Shown here in pieces: positions 44,683 to 53,410 of a stretch of DNA of 64,000 bases; position 1 is the first letter of the stretch; the number at the start of each line of letters is the position of its first letter. The notes beneath the pieces were generated by a model. That model searched no databases. It saw nothing but the letters and a program-made list of their open reading frames with translations, and was not told where the DNA came from. Source of the stretch: Acidobacteriota bacterium (GTDB taxonomy: Bacteria; Acidobacteriota; Terriglobia; Terriglobales; Acidobacteriaceae); NCBI GenBank assembly GCA_021792135.1, contig JAJYVF010000030.1:1-64000 (forward strand), written 5' to 3'. A program made the translations under genes and the position numbers.

Positions 44683-47169
44683 TTACGGGCCCTGTCTGCC
44701 TACCACTGTCACCACCGACTGATCCGGTTCACTCCACGCCTGTGCGCCTTCGTGCTTCAACTGACGCGTGGCGTCATCCCAGATCAACTTTGTCACCGAG
44801 CCGCCGTTCTTCTCGTATGCATAGGTATCTCCGTCGTCCTGAAAGATCGTAAAGGTCCCATTCGCACCCGGATACACGCGAACGGACGCGATCTTCTGCG
44901 GTTGTTGTGCGCTCTGCACTTCGGATCCCAGCGGCACGATGCTTCCTGCTTTGACAAACAGGGGCAGCGTGTCGATCGGAGCATCTGCCACAATCGTTTG
45001 CCCTCCGTGCAGCCGCTCATTGGTCCAGTAGTTGTACCAGTCACAACCAGCCGGCAGATAAACGATGCGGTGCGTCGCACCCTGTTCGGTCACCGGAGCC
45101 ACCAGAAAAGCCGGTCCGTACATGTATTCATCCGGAATATTCGCAGCCTTCGGATCGTCCGGGAAATCCATGAAGAGCGCCCGCATATAGGGAGCGCCGG
45201 TCTGATAGCTGTGCCAGGCAACGGAATATGTGTACGGCAGGAGCTGGTAGCGCAGCTTCAGATACTTCGCCAGAATCGGCTCCGCCTGCTTGCCGTATGC
45301 CCAGACCTCGTTGTGCATCCTCTCGCCGTGCGCGCGCATGATGGGCTGAAAGGAGCCCCACTCGAACCATCGCACAAAAAGCTCAGGATAATCGGCATAG
45401 TTTCCGATCGTGCCACGGACATCCGATCCATCGATCAGAGGTTTGTGTGCCGGGTGATAGTCCGCCGGAATCATGGGTGAGAAGAACCCCGCGATGTCCG
45501 TATCCCAGTAGGGCAGCCCGCTCGCGGTGAAATTGAGACCTGCCGGAATCGAGCGCTTCAGCATGTCCCACGTCGAAACGATGTCGCTCGACCAGAACAC
45601 CGTGCCATTGCGCTGCGCCCCCAGATACGCGGCTCGCGCCAGGATCATGACCCGCCGGCTGTCTCCAAAATCCCGGCGGAAGCCTTCGTACACCGAAGCC
45701 GTATGAAAGAGCGGATAGACGTTGTAATACCGGGTTCCCGAGCCGACGAAGAAAACGTCTTTCGCCGGATCGATATCCGGCTCCGTCTCATCCAGCCAGA
45801 TGTAATCGAAACCGTACGGCTTCACATACCGGTCGCGAATCTCGTCCCACCACCACTTCGCCGCCTCAGGGTTCGTCGTGTCGATGTTCGGCCCGATCGT
45901 ATCCCTGAAATGTCCGGAGTCGGGTTTTCCGTCCGGCGTATGGATCAGCCAGCCCTTGCTCTGCAGCATGTCATAGAACTGGGTCCCCGGGGCAAAGTGC
46001 GGCCACACGCTCAACAGCGTTCTTACATCCATCGCATGCAGTTCACGATTCATCGCTGCCGGATCCGGCCAGCGCTTCGGGTCCAGGTCCAGCTCACCCT
46101 GCCGCGTCATGTTCAGGAAGTCCACGACAATCACGTCCAGCGGCAACTCCCTCTCGCGATACCCCTTCGCCACGTCCAGGATCTGCTGCTGCGTGGGATA
46201 GATCGCCTTGCTCTGGATGTATCCATAGACCGCGCGAGGCAGCATATGCGTCACGCCGGTGAGCCGTCGGTAGCCCTCGTAGATCTCATCGCTGGTCTGC
46301 CCTGCGATGACGAAATACGACACGCGGTCTCCGACCTCTGACGACCAAACATTCCGGCCATTGAATCCCAGATCCACCGTTGTTTTGGATGGGTTATCCC
46401 ATACCAGCCCGTAGCCACGGCTGGAGACCATGAAGGGCACGCAGACATCCTCGCCGCCAATTGCCGAGTAGTCATGCCAGCAGCGGATCTCGTGATCCCG
46501 CAGATCCATCCAGCCCTTCTGCTGCTGCCCCAGTCCGTAGTAGTGCTCGCCGGCGGGCGAGTCGAAGCTCGCTGCCACCCTGTAGCCTTTGTCGGTTGGG
46601 TGCAGCTGTGCCACTTCCGGAGATTCCGGCGCCATCGTCCAGGTGTGCATATGCAGTAGCGCCTTACCGTCCGCCGTCGTCACCAGCAGCGCATCGTTAT
46701 GCGGAGCGTATTGAGTATTCCCTCCTCCGAAGTACTGCTCGCGCAGCTGAAGATTCAGGGTATCCAGAGGCATCCGCTGCGGCAGTTCGTCTTTCGGCAG
46801 ATCGCCCGGCGCCACACGCACCACGATTTGTGCCGAGCGAAGCACGTCGCCGCCCTGTGCATCGCGCTCGTGCGTCCATCCCTCGAATGACGGCTTTGCC
46901 ACGATCCCGTATCCCGGGGAGCCGGTCGCGGCGGTCCGGTCGATGCTCATTGTCACCCGCACAATATTCGGAGCATAGGGAACCAGAGAAATCACCCGCC
47001 CATCGCGTTCCAGCACCAGCGGCCCGCCCTGGGCCATCGCCACCCCGCCCGGCAGCACAGCCAGGAGCACAGCTACGAGACTGCGCGTTATTGACTTCCG
47101 CACAAGCCGCCCTATCAGCAGCACTCGATCAACAGACTCCGACACAACCGCCTCACAAGAGATCCGCAT
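44683..47169 (-). CDS. Secreted glycoside hydrolase family 31 enzyme (alpha-xylosidase/alpha-glucosidase type)
   Basis: 828 residues, GGGGAGGCAACG before the ATG. Signal with hydrophobic core TRSLVAVLLAVLPGGVAMAQ ending near residue 47. GH31 features: N-terminal beta-sandwich (YYGLGQQQKGWMDLR), then the (beta/alpha)8 barrel with the nucleophile in FDYIWLDETEPD (Asp near residue 465) and the acid/base Asp in VFWSSDIVSTWDML. C-terminal beta domains include YLPAGCDWYNYWT and KAGSIVPLGSE. The WLDETEPD form is common in alpha-xylosidase/sulfoquinovosidase-like and glucosidase members; linkage unknown. Transcribed away from the methyltransferase gene. Confidence 0.93.
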   Translation of the reverse strand: MRISCEAVVSESVDRVLLIGRLVRKSITRSLVAVLLAVLPGGVAMAQGGPLVLERDGRVISLVPYAPNIVRVTMSIDRTAATGSPGYGIVAKPSFEGWTHERDAQGGDVLRSAQIVVRVAPGDLPKDELPQRMPLDTLNLQLREQYFGGGNTQYAPHNDALLVTTADGKALLHMHTWTMAPESPEVAQLHPTDKGYRVAASFDSPAGEHYYGLGQQQKGWMDLRDHEIRCWHDYSAIGGEDVCVPFMVSSRGYGLVWDNPSKTTVDLGFNGRNVWSSEVGDRVSYFVIAGQTSDEIYEGYRRLTGVTHMLPRAVYGYIQSKAIYPTQQQILDVAKGYRERELPLDVIVVDFLNMTRQGELDLDPKRWPDPAAMNRELHAMDVRTLLSVWPHFAPGTQFYDMLQSKGWLIHTPDGKPDSGHFRDTIGPNIDTTNPEAAKWWWDEIRDRYVKPYGFDYIWLDETEPDIDPAKDVFFVGSGTRYYNVYPLFHTASVYEGFRRDFGDSRRVMILARAAYLGAQRNGTVFWSSDIVSTWDMLKRSIPAGLNFTASGLPYWDTDIAGFFSPMIPADYHPAHKPLIDGSDVRGTIGNYADYPELFVRWFEWGSFQPIMRAHGERMHNEVWAYGKQAEPILAKYLKLRYQLLPYTYSVAWHSYQTGAPYMRALFMDFPDDPKAANIPDEYMYGPAFLVAPVTEQGATHRIVYLPAGCDWYNYWTNERLHGGQTIVADAPIDTLPLFVKAGSIVPLGSEVQSAQQPQKIASVRVYPGANGTFTIFQDDGDTYAYEKNGGSVTKLIWDDATRQLKHEGAQAWSEPDQSVVTVVGRQGP

Positions 47170-47393
47170 CGTTGCCTCCCCAAATCAACACCTCTATTCG
47201 TAATACAACTGATCCCCCGACGTCGAAGGTGATTTTGCACATCGCCATAGCCGATTTGATACGGAATCAGCTGCTGCGTCCTGGCTCGGCCTGACAGCCA
47301 CGGTCGGGAAATGCCTCCGTGCCGGCGGTCACCCATGCGGGTGCTTCGCCGGCAATCGTGACTCCGATGCTCCGCGATATCATCGTTGCGAGC

Positions 47394-48002
47394 ATGCCCA
47401 CACTCCAGGAACAATTCGACCAGATCGACATTTATCTCTTCGACCAGCTTCTGAAAGGTCGCATCTTGCCCGGAATGCGAATTCTTGACGCCGGATGCGG
47501 CTCCGGCCGTAATCTCGTCTACCTGCTCCGGGAGGGTTTCGAAGTTTATGCGGCCGACGCCGATGCCCAGGAGGTGGAGAGAGCTCGCAGCATGGCCCGC
47601 AGGCTGGCTCCTTCGCTTCCGGCATCCAATTTTCGCGTCGAACCAGTGGAGCATATGTCCTTCGACGATGCCTGCGCGGATGTGGTCCTCAGCAGTGCGG
47701 TCCTCCACTTCGCACGCGACGATGCCCACTTCGACGCGATGCTGCACGGATCCTGGCGGGTCCTGAAACCCGGCGGCATGTTCTTCTGCCGCCTGGCATC
47801 CTCGATCGGTATGGAGAGACAGGTCGAACGCATCGAGGGACGCCGCCACAGGCTGCCCGACGGTTCAGATCGGTACCTCGTGGACGAAGCCCTGCTCCAC
47901 TCCCTCACCGAACGGTTCGGAGAACTGGCGGAACCGCTCAAGACGACAGTCGTCGAGAATCGGCGTTCGATGACTACGTGGGTCGTTCGAAAGAAGTTGT
48001 AG
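47394..48002 (+). CDS. Class I SAM-dependent methyltransferase
   Basis: 202 residues from ATG 47394; in-frame ATG 47367 and a GTG further up are alternatives and none has a strong ribosome binding site. Motif I ILDAGCGSGRNLVYLL, acidic strand-2 end YAADADAQEV, motif VVLSSAVLHFARDD and WRVLKPGGMFFCRLAS are those of the Methyltransf_11/TehB-like group. Substrate unknown. No link to neighbours is evident; the 224-base spacer to GH31 holds only promoters. Confidence 0.88.
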   Translation: MPTLQEQFDQIDIYLFDQLLKGRILPGMRILDAGCGSGRNLVYLLREGFEVYAADADAQEVERARSMARRLAPSLPASNFRVEPVEHMSFDDACADVVLSSAVLHFARDDAHFDAMLHGSWRVLKPGGMFFCRLASSIGMERQVERIEGRRHRLPDGSDRYLVDEALLHSLTERFGELAEPLKTTVVENRRSMTTWVVRKKL

Positions 48003-48226
48003 CCCGCCGATGACAAAGGCTCTCTGAGAGAAGGAGCGCCTCCGCAATCTCTCGGAACACGAGGCTCTGGCGGTCTCTGCTGGTTCCGTCCGGAAGGAAA
48101 CCAAAGGGCAACTGCCGGTTGTGCATGTTTCCCGCGGTCGGCGAAATCCGAACGCCGATGGTTCAGGAGAGCGCTAACCTCACCGTGAATGACGTTGCTG
48201 CGGATCCGTCATGCCAGAGGTTGATG

Positions 48227-49072
48227 ATGCACGTTGGAATCAACATGGAATTTGTCCGCTCAGAGGACAAGTCTTTCGAGGCAGGTATCAGCTGCGCATC
48301 GGAGCTCGGATATCGGTATGTGGAGCCAATGGTGCACAACGGGCGCGAGCTGCTGAGCGAGGCAGGGTATTTTCACTCTTTCTCGATGGATAATGATCCG
48401 CTGGAAATGAAGGATGTTCTCGACCGCCATGGCCTACGCGCATCCGGGCTTTCTGCACATTGTCCGCTGATGCGCCCTGAAATCGCAGTGCCGTACATCG
48501 AGAAGGCGATACGCTTCGCCGCTGTGATCGGCGCGGCTGCGGTCAACACCGATGAGGGCGTGCGGCCAGAGTGGCTGGATGACGAGCAATGCTTTCAGGT
48601 CATGCGCTACACGCTCAGGAAGGTACTGCAGATTGCGGAACGATATGGAATTTGCGTCGCCATTGAACCGCACCAGAGTATTACGACAACCACCGAAGGG
48701 CTTCTCCGCATAGTCAATCTTGTACCATCGCCGATGCTGAAAGTGAATTACGATACCGGAAACGCATATCTGGGTGGGGCGGACCCGTATGAGGGCCTCC
48801 GGGCAGTGATGGACAAGCTGGTTCACCTTCATGCGAAGGATATTTCGATCAATCAGGCTGCCACCGACAAGGGAAAGCTCACGGGCACTCCAGTAGGTTG
48901 TGCGTGCGGCGAGGGAGTTATCGAGTGGGAGCGGGTTATCGCAATTCTGCAGGCGGGTGGTTATGACGGTGTGCTCTCCGTCGAATGTGGTACGCGCCGC
49001 CAGGCAGCGAGCAGTCTTGCGTATCTCGAAGGATTACTGAAGCGCCAGACAACTGCAACACTGGGAAAATAG
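48227..49072 (+). CDS. Sugar phosphate isomerase/epimerase-like TIM-barrel protein (xylose isomerase-like)
   Basis: 281 residues from ATG 48227 (AGAGG six bases upstream); the frame is open back to 48119, but MHVGINMEFVRSED is a typical family start. AP-endonuclase-2/xylose-isomerase-like barrel with metal ligands Glu in VAIEPHQSITT, Asp in VNYDTGNAYLGG, His in HLHAKDISI and Glu in LSVECGTRRQA. Cytoplasmic by sequence. First of five closely spaced genes (next start four bases after its stop). Such proteins process keto sugars or inositols. Confidence 0.9.
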   Translation: MHVGINMEFVRSEDKSFEAGISCASELGYRYVEPMVHNGRELLSEAGYFHSFSMDNDPLEMKDVLDRHGLRASGLSAHCPLMRPEIAVPYIEKAIRFAAVIGAAAVNTDEGVRPEWLDDEQCFQVMRYTLRKVLQIAERYGICVAIEPHQSITTTTEGLLRIVNLVPSPMLKVNYDTGNAYLGGADPYEGLRAVMDKLVHLHAKDISINQAATDKGKLTGTPVGCACGEGVIEWERVIAILQAGGYDGVLSVECGTRRQAASSLAYLEGLLKRQTTATLGK

Positions 49073-49076
49073 GCCG

Positions 49077-49934
49077 ATGATCTTCCTGAGAGCTGGCGTC
49101 CTTGGCTGCATAGTAGCAGCGGTCCTCGTTGGCTGTGGACTGTGGGCGGAGCACAAAGGGTCGGGAATGCCGGCTCAGCAATCTTCAGGTGATCTTACCG
49201 CCCAGGAACGCGCGATCTGGCCGAATCTGCCACCCAACCAGGATCCTGCTGGTGTGGCGCGCGGGAAGATACTCTTTGAGAGCAACTGCAGTTTCTGCCA
49301 CGGCGCCGATGCGACGGGGGGGAATGGCGGACCGGATCTTATCCGCTCGGTGCTTGTAAACCATGATGACCACGGGAATCTGATTGGGCCTACCGTTCAC
49401 AACGGCAGACCGGGTCGGGGGATGCCTGCATTCAGGAATCTGACGGACGCGCAGATCAGCGATTTGGTCGCCTATCTTCATCAGCAGAATCGAGATGACA
49501 GGATCCGCATCACTTACAAGGTCGGCCAGGATATCACGGGAGACGTCTCGGGGGGGAAGACCTATTTCACAGAACACTGCGCTCAGTGTCACTCAACGGC
49601 GGGCGATCTGGCCGGGATAGGGAGCAGGTACGAACCGGGCGTGCTGCAGCAATTATGGCTGCGCGGCGGCGGGAGCGAATCCCGCTCCGATCCGCGATTG
49701 CGGAAGACCGTGAGGGTCTCGCTTGCCTCCGGTCAGCGGTTCGAGGGAACGCTGCAGCATCTGGATGAGTTCAATGTCGCGTTCTATGACGCCGACGGCT
49801 ATCACAGTTTCGAACGGGGGCCCGGCGTGACCGTCACAGTGCATGATCCGGTCGCGGCCCATCAGGAGCTGCTGGGGCATCTGACGGATTCGGATATGCA
49901 TAACGTCACCGTATATCTGGAGACGCTGAAATGA
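49077..49934 (+). CDS. Di-heme cytochrome c lipoprotein with a beta-barrel insertion
   Basis: 285 residues. Lipobox-like LVGCG at the end of the N-terminal hydrophobic stretch. First class-I heme domain: ESNCSFCHGADATGGNGGP, with LTDAQISDLVAYLHQQN as its C-terminal helix. Second heme CAQCHSTAGDLAGIG (near residue 165) is separated from its likely C-terminal helix LTDSDMHNVTVYLETLK by about 80 residues. The insert includes VRVSLASGQRFEGTLQHLDE and NVAFYDADGYHSF, which look like a small beta barrel. It overlaps the PQQ dehydrogenase by four bases and probably takes its electrons. Confidence 0.93.
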   Translation: MIFLRAGVLGCIVAAVLVGCGLWAEHKGSGMPAQQSSGDLTAQERAIWPNLPPNQDPAGVARGKILFESNCSFCHGADATGGNGGPDLIRSVLVNHDDHGNLIGPTVHNGRPGRGMPAFRNLTDAQISDLVAYLHQQNRDDRIRITYKVGQDITGDVSGGKTYFTEHCAQCHSTAGDLAGIGSRYEPGVLQQLWLRGGGSESRSDPRLRKTVRVSLASGQRFEGTLQHLDEFNVAFYDADGYHSFERGPGVTVTVHDPVAAHQELLGHLTDSDMHNVTVYLETLK

Positions 49935-51490
49935 GGCTCATGCTTTCTTTCCTGGCCCTGGGGCTGATGGCGCTTCCGGTGGCAGGCCAGGCGGCAGGAT
50001 CCAGCAGGGCACTGCAGGCTTCTGGAGCATCCTGGCCCACTTATAACGGTGATTACTCAGGCCGTCGATTCAGCTCCCTTTCCCAGATCAATGCTTCGAA
50101 TGTCAGCAAGCTCAGACTGTCCTGGAGTTATGACTCCGCGGGTGTTGCCATCAAAGCAACCCCGCTGATGGTTCATGGTGTTTTGTATGTTGCTGTTCCC
50201 GACCACGCGTGGGCACTGGATGCGCGGACAGGCCGCCTGCTGTGGACCTGGAACAATAAGTCCCGAGGCGGGACACATATCGGGAACCGGGGAATGGCGA
50301 TAGACGGAACCTGGCTCTTCCTGGTCACGCCCGACGACTATCTCGTCTCACTGGACGCGACAACGGGCAAAGAACGGTGGCGGGTGGAGATTGCTGATCT
50401 GAAGCTGGATTTCTTCTGCACCGTTGCGCCGATTGTGATTCGTAACCATGTGCTGGTGAGCCCAAGTATCGAGTCGACCGATAATCGCGGGTATCTGGAC
50501 TCCTATGACCCGGCTACAGGGAAACTGCAGTGGCGGTGGTATGCAACACCCAATCCGGGCGCGCCGGGGTCGGAGACATGGCCGAACACGGATGCACTGA
50601 AGCACGGGGGCGGAGCGATCTGGATTCCGGGAACCTATGATCCTGAGCTGAACCTCTATTACTTTGGGACGGGTAACCCGCAGCCTGTGATGGCAGGGCA
50701 GGGAAGAAAGGGAGCTGACTACTGGGCGAACTCGATCGTGGCGCTCAATCCCGACACAGGCAAGATGGCCTGGTTTTACCAGACGACTCCGCATGATACC
50801 CATGACTGGGATTCAGCCGAGACACCGGTGCTGTTTGATGGAGTCATTGCGGGAAAGAAGCGGAGACTGCTGGGTCAGGCAAACCGGAACGGATACTACT
50901 TTGTTCTGGACCGCACGAATGGCCACCACGTGGCGACGGCAGAATTTGTAGCGAATAACTGGGCCAGAGGAATCGATGCTCTTGGTCGTCCGATCGAGGA
51001 TCCCGCAAAGATGCCGCAGCCCTCAGGGGTGCTGGTATTCCCTTCGGAGGGAGGAGGAACGAACTGGTTTCCACCGAGTATGGATCCGGAAACCGGTCTC
51101 TTCTATATCCGTGTGACGCGGTCGGCCGCTGTGTTTTATCTGACAGATACCAGACCAAAGCCGGAAGCGTGGGGAGGCATCGACAAATCCGTTTGGGAGG
51201 GGCCGTCTTCGATTGAGGCGGTGAATGCCGCCACTGGCAATAGCGTCTGGGAGCATGACTCGGGAAAGGGTGCCTCGTCCGGTCTGCTGACCACGGCGGG
51301 CAAACTGCTCTTTGGCGGGGACAATTCAGGAAACGCTGTAGCGCTGGATCCGGCAACCGGTCGCACGCTATGGCACGTGAATCTGGGAGAGAACATGCTG
51401 AACGGCCCGATCACTTATGAGATCAATGGGAAGGAATACCTTCTGCTGGCGGCGGGCGCAAAGCTATTCGCCTTCACCTTACCTCAGTAG
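49931..51490 (+). CDS. Periplasmic PQQ-dependent dehydrogenase (quinoprotein)
   Basis: 519 residues, ATGA overlap with the cytochrome. Signal MRLMLSFLALGLMALPVAGQ. The beta-propeller shows tryptophan-docking repeats: DARTGRLLWTW, DATTGKERWRVEI, DPATGKLQWRW, NPDTGKMAWFYQ, NAATGNSVWEHD and DPATGRTLWHV. The PHDTHDWDSAETPVL segment carries the Asp expected at the PQQ/Ca site. The adjacent-Cys disulfide of classical methanol/ethanol dehydrogenases is not visible; only one Cys (DFFCTVAP) is present. Substrate probably an alcohol or sugar. Shorter than alcohol dehydrogenases (about 570-700) and without its own heme. Confidence 0.93.
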   Translation: MRLMLSFLALGLMALPVAGQAAGSSRALQASGASWPTYNGDYSGRRFSSLSQINASNVSKLRLSWSYDSAGVAIKATPLMVHGVLYVAVPDHAWALDARTGRLLWTWNNKSRGGTHIGNRGMAIDGTWLFLVTPDDYLVSLDATTGKERWRVEIADLKLDFFCTVAPIVIRNHVLVSPSIESTDNRGYLDSYDPATGKLQWRWYATPNPGAPGSETWPNTDALKHGGGAIWIPGTYDPELNLYYFGTGNPQPVMAGQGRKGADYWANSIVALNPDTGKMAWFYQTTPHDTHDWDSAETPVLFDGVIAGKKRRLLGQANRNGYYFVLDRTNGHHVATAEFVANNWARGIDALGRPIEDPAKMPQPSGVLVFPSEGGGTNWFPPSMDPETGLFYIRVTRSAAVFYLTDTRPKPEAWGGIDKSVWEGPSSIEAVNAATGNSVWEHDSGKGASSGLLTTAGKLLFGGDNSGNAVALDPATGRTLWHVNLGENMLNGPITYEINGKEYLLLAAGAKLFAFTLPQ

Positions 51491-51501
51491 AGAAGGGTTT
51501 C

Positions 51502-52485
51502 ATGATGCGCATAACCAGTAGGCGGGATTGCCTGAAGACCATCGCGATGGGAGCTGTCGGCCTGGCGCCGCAGCTGTCGCGCTTTGCATCCGCCGAGCTG
51601 CAGTCGCGGATCAGGATTGCGCTGGGTGAGTATTCCTTCAACACCGACTATCGGGCGGGCCGCTATGATCCGCTTCAGCTGGCCAGTATCACTCGCAAGC
51701 GCTTCGGGATGCGGGCGATTGATTACGTGTCGAGTTTCTGGGCCGACAAGGCGAGGAACCAGGAATTCCTTCGCGGGATGAAGCAGCGCGCCGCAGACAA
51801 TGGCGTGGCGAATCATCTCATTCTCGTCGATCTGCAGGGCCCGCAACTGGGCGATCTGGACAAGGGCCGAAGGGAAGCAGCGATTCAGGAGCACCGGCCG
51901 TGGCTGGATGTGGCCGCATTTTTGCATTGCAGCGGCATTCGCGTGAATCTGAGCGGTTTTGACCTGAATGGTTTTGGAAGGCCGGGAAACAAGCAGGCGG
52001 TCGGCGACGCTGCGGTGCAGGGTTACGGGCGGCTGCTGGAGTATGCTGCGCATTCCAACCTTCAGGTGCTGGTTCAGAACCACACAGGTTATAGCTGTGA
52101 TCCGGACTGGCTCGTCGGGATAATGCGGCGGGTCGATAATCCGCTGGCGGGCATCGAAGCGGACCCGGGGCACTTTCAGGAGATCTTCTTTTCGCAGGGG
52201 CCACACCACCGGGAAGTGCAGGGAGAGAGCTTCGATCTTTATGCAAGCTGGGCAAAGCTGATGCCCTATTCCCGGGCGCTGAATGCGAAGACTCACGCGT
52301 TTGACGCGGCTGGGAATGAAACTACCATGGATTACCAGAGGATTATGGGCATCGCGAACAAAGCCGGTTACGCGGGATATATCGGGATTGAGTGGGAGCC
52401 GGAAGGTGAAGGACTGAAGATGTCGGATTCTCAGGGAATCGAGGCCACCGCGAAGCTGCTGAGGAGGTACGGTGCGGCGGAATAG
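51502..52485 (+). CDS. Tat-exported TIM-barrel protein, xylose isomerase-like
   Basis: 327 residues. Tat signal TSRRDCLKTIAMGAVGLA near residue 5, cleaved probably after RFASA. The AP_endonuc_2-like barrel follows: ALGEYSFNT, MRAIDYVSSFWADKARNQEF, VQNHTGYSCDPDWLVGIMR, IEADPGHFQEI and YIGIEWEPEGEG, providing Glu/Asp/His ligands. It is the exported relative of the first gene in this operon, implying chemistry on both sides of the inner membrane. ATG follows GAGAAGGGTTTC, 11 bases after the PQQ gene. Confidence 0.88.
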   Translation: MMRITSRRDCLKTIAMGAVGLAPQLSRFASAELQSRIRIALGEYSFNTDYRAGRYDPLQLASITRKRFGMRAIDYVSSFWADKARNQEFLRGMKQRAADNGVANHLILVDLQGPQLGDLDKGRREAAIQEHRPWLDVAAFLHCSGIRVNLSGFDLNGFGRPGNKQAVGDAAVQGYGRLLEYAAHSNLQVLVQNHTGYSCDPDWLVGIMRRVDNPLAGIEADPGHFQEIFFSQGPHHREVQGESFDLYASWAKLMPYSRALNAKTHAFDAAGNETTMDYQRIMGIANKAGYAGYIGIEWEPEGEGLKMSDSQGIEATAKLLRRYGAAE

Positions 52486-53410
52486 TGTGAGCATGAGGAC
52501 GGCGGTGGTGGCCATCGTCATGGTGGCCCTGAGTATGCCGCTCATTGCCCAGGATCTGGCACACAGGATAGCGCTGTTCAAAAAGGGCGCAATTCGTGTG
52601 CTGATCCTGTCGGGCGAGAACAACCACGACTGGCGCACGACCACACCATGTCTGCGGAACCTTTTGCTGAATACGGGGCGGTTTGACGTTCGCGTGAACG
52701 AAGAGCCAACCGGCATGACTGCAGCAACGCTTGCGGCCTACAATGTCGTTGTCCTCGACTACAACGGTCCGCGCTGGGGCCCTACCGCAGAGAAGGCGCT
52801 CTCAGATTTTGTCCGCTCCGGCGGGGGACTGGTGGCGGTCCACGGCGCCAACTGGGCTTTCAGCGGGCTGGTCATCCTGGGAGCCCATCACATCCCGACG
52901 GGCATGATGGAGCCGGCATGGCCTGAGTACAAGGAGATGCTGGGGGGCGTATGGTCTGATCAGCCGCCCGCCTCAGGTCACGCGCCACGCCACAAATTCA
53001 TGGTGAACATTGTCGACCGGAACCATCCAATAACGGCCGGTCTGCCCGCCAGCTTCGAAGCGGACGATGAGCTCTATCACAACCTGCATATGATTCCCGG
53101 AGTGCATATCCTGGCAACCGCCTACGACGATCCGAAGTTTAAAGGCGCGGGTCCGCAGTCGCCTCCGGCGAAGGGCGGCTGGCCGCATCTCGATATGACT
53201 CCCACAGGCAGGAACGAGCCGTTGCTGTGGACCGTGCGCTACGGACGAGGAAGAACCTTCTACACGGCGCTTGGGCACGATGTAAAGGCGGAGGAGATGC
53301 CGGGATTTTCCACTACCTTCGTGCGGGGAGTAGAGTGGGCGGCGACCGGAACGGTCAGGGCTCCTGAGCCGCCGCTGCGCTCATGGGCACAACCTTTGGC
53401 CCCGCGGTGA
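52472..53410 (+). CDS. ThuA-like domain protein, exported
   Basis: 312 residues. The GTG at 52472 has GGAGG five bases upstream and overlaps the previous gene by 14 bases; ATG 52493 is the alternative. Signal-like TAVVAIVMVALSMPLIAQ. ThuA fold (class-I glutamine-amidotransferase-like): VLILSGENNHDWRTTTP, VVLDYNGPRWG, SGGGLVAVHGANWAFSG, NHPITAGLPASFEADDELYH and VRYGRGRTFYTALGHD. ThuA in rhizobia takes part in trehalose use through 3-keto sugars. Its last 56 bases overlap the convergent AraC gene. Confidence 0.92.
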   Translation: MRRNSVSMRTAVVAIVMVALSMPLIAQDLAHRIALFKKGAIRVLILSGENNHDWRTTTPCLRNLLLNTGRFDVRVNEEPTGMTAATLAAYNVVVLDYNGPRWGPTAEKALSDFVRSGGGLVAVHGANWAFSGLVILGAHHIPTGMMEPAWPEYKEMLGGVWSDQPPASGHAPRHKFMVNIVDRNHPITAGLPASFEADDELYHNLHMIPGVHILATAYDDPKFKGAGPQSPPAKGGWPHLDMTPTGRNEPLLWTVRYGRGRTFYTALGHDVKAEEMPGFSTTFVRGVEWAATGTVRAPEPPLRSWAQPLAPR

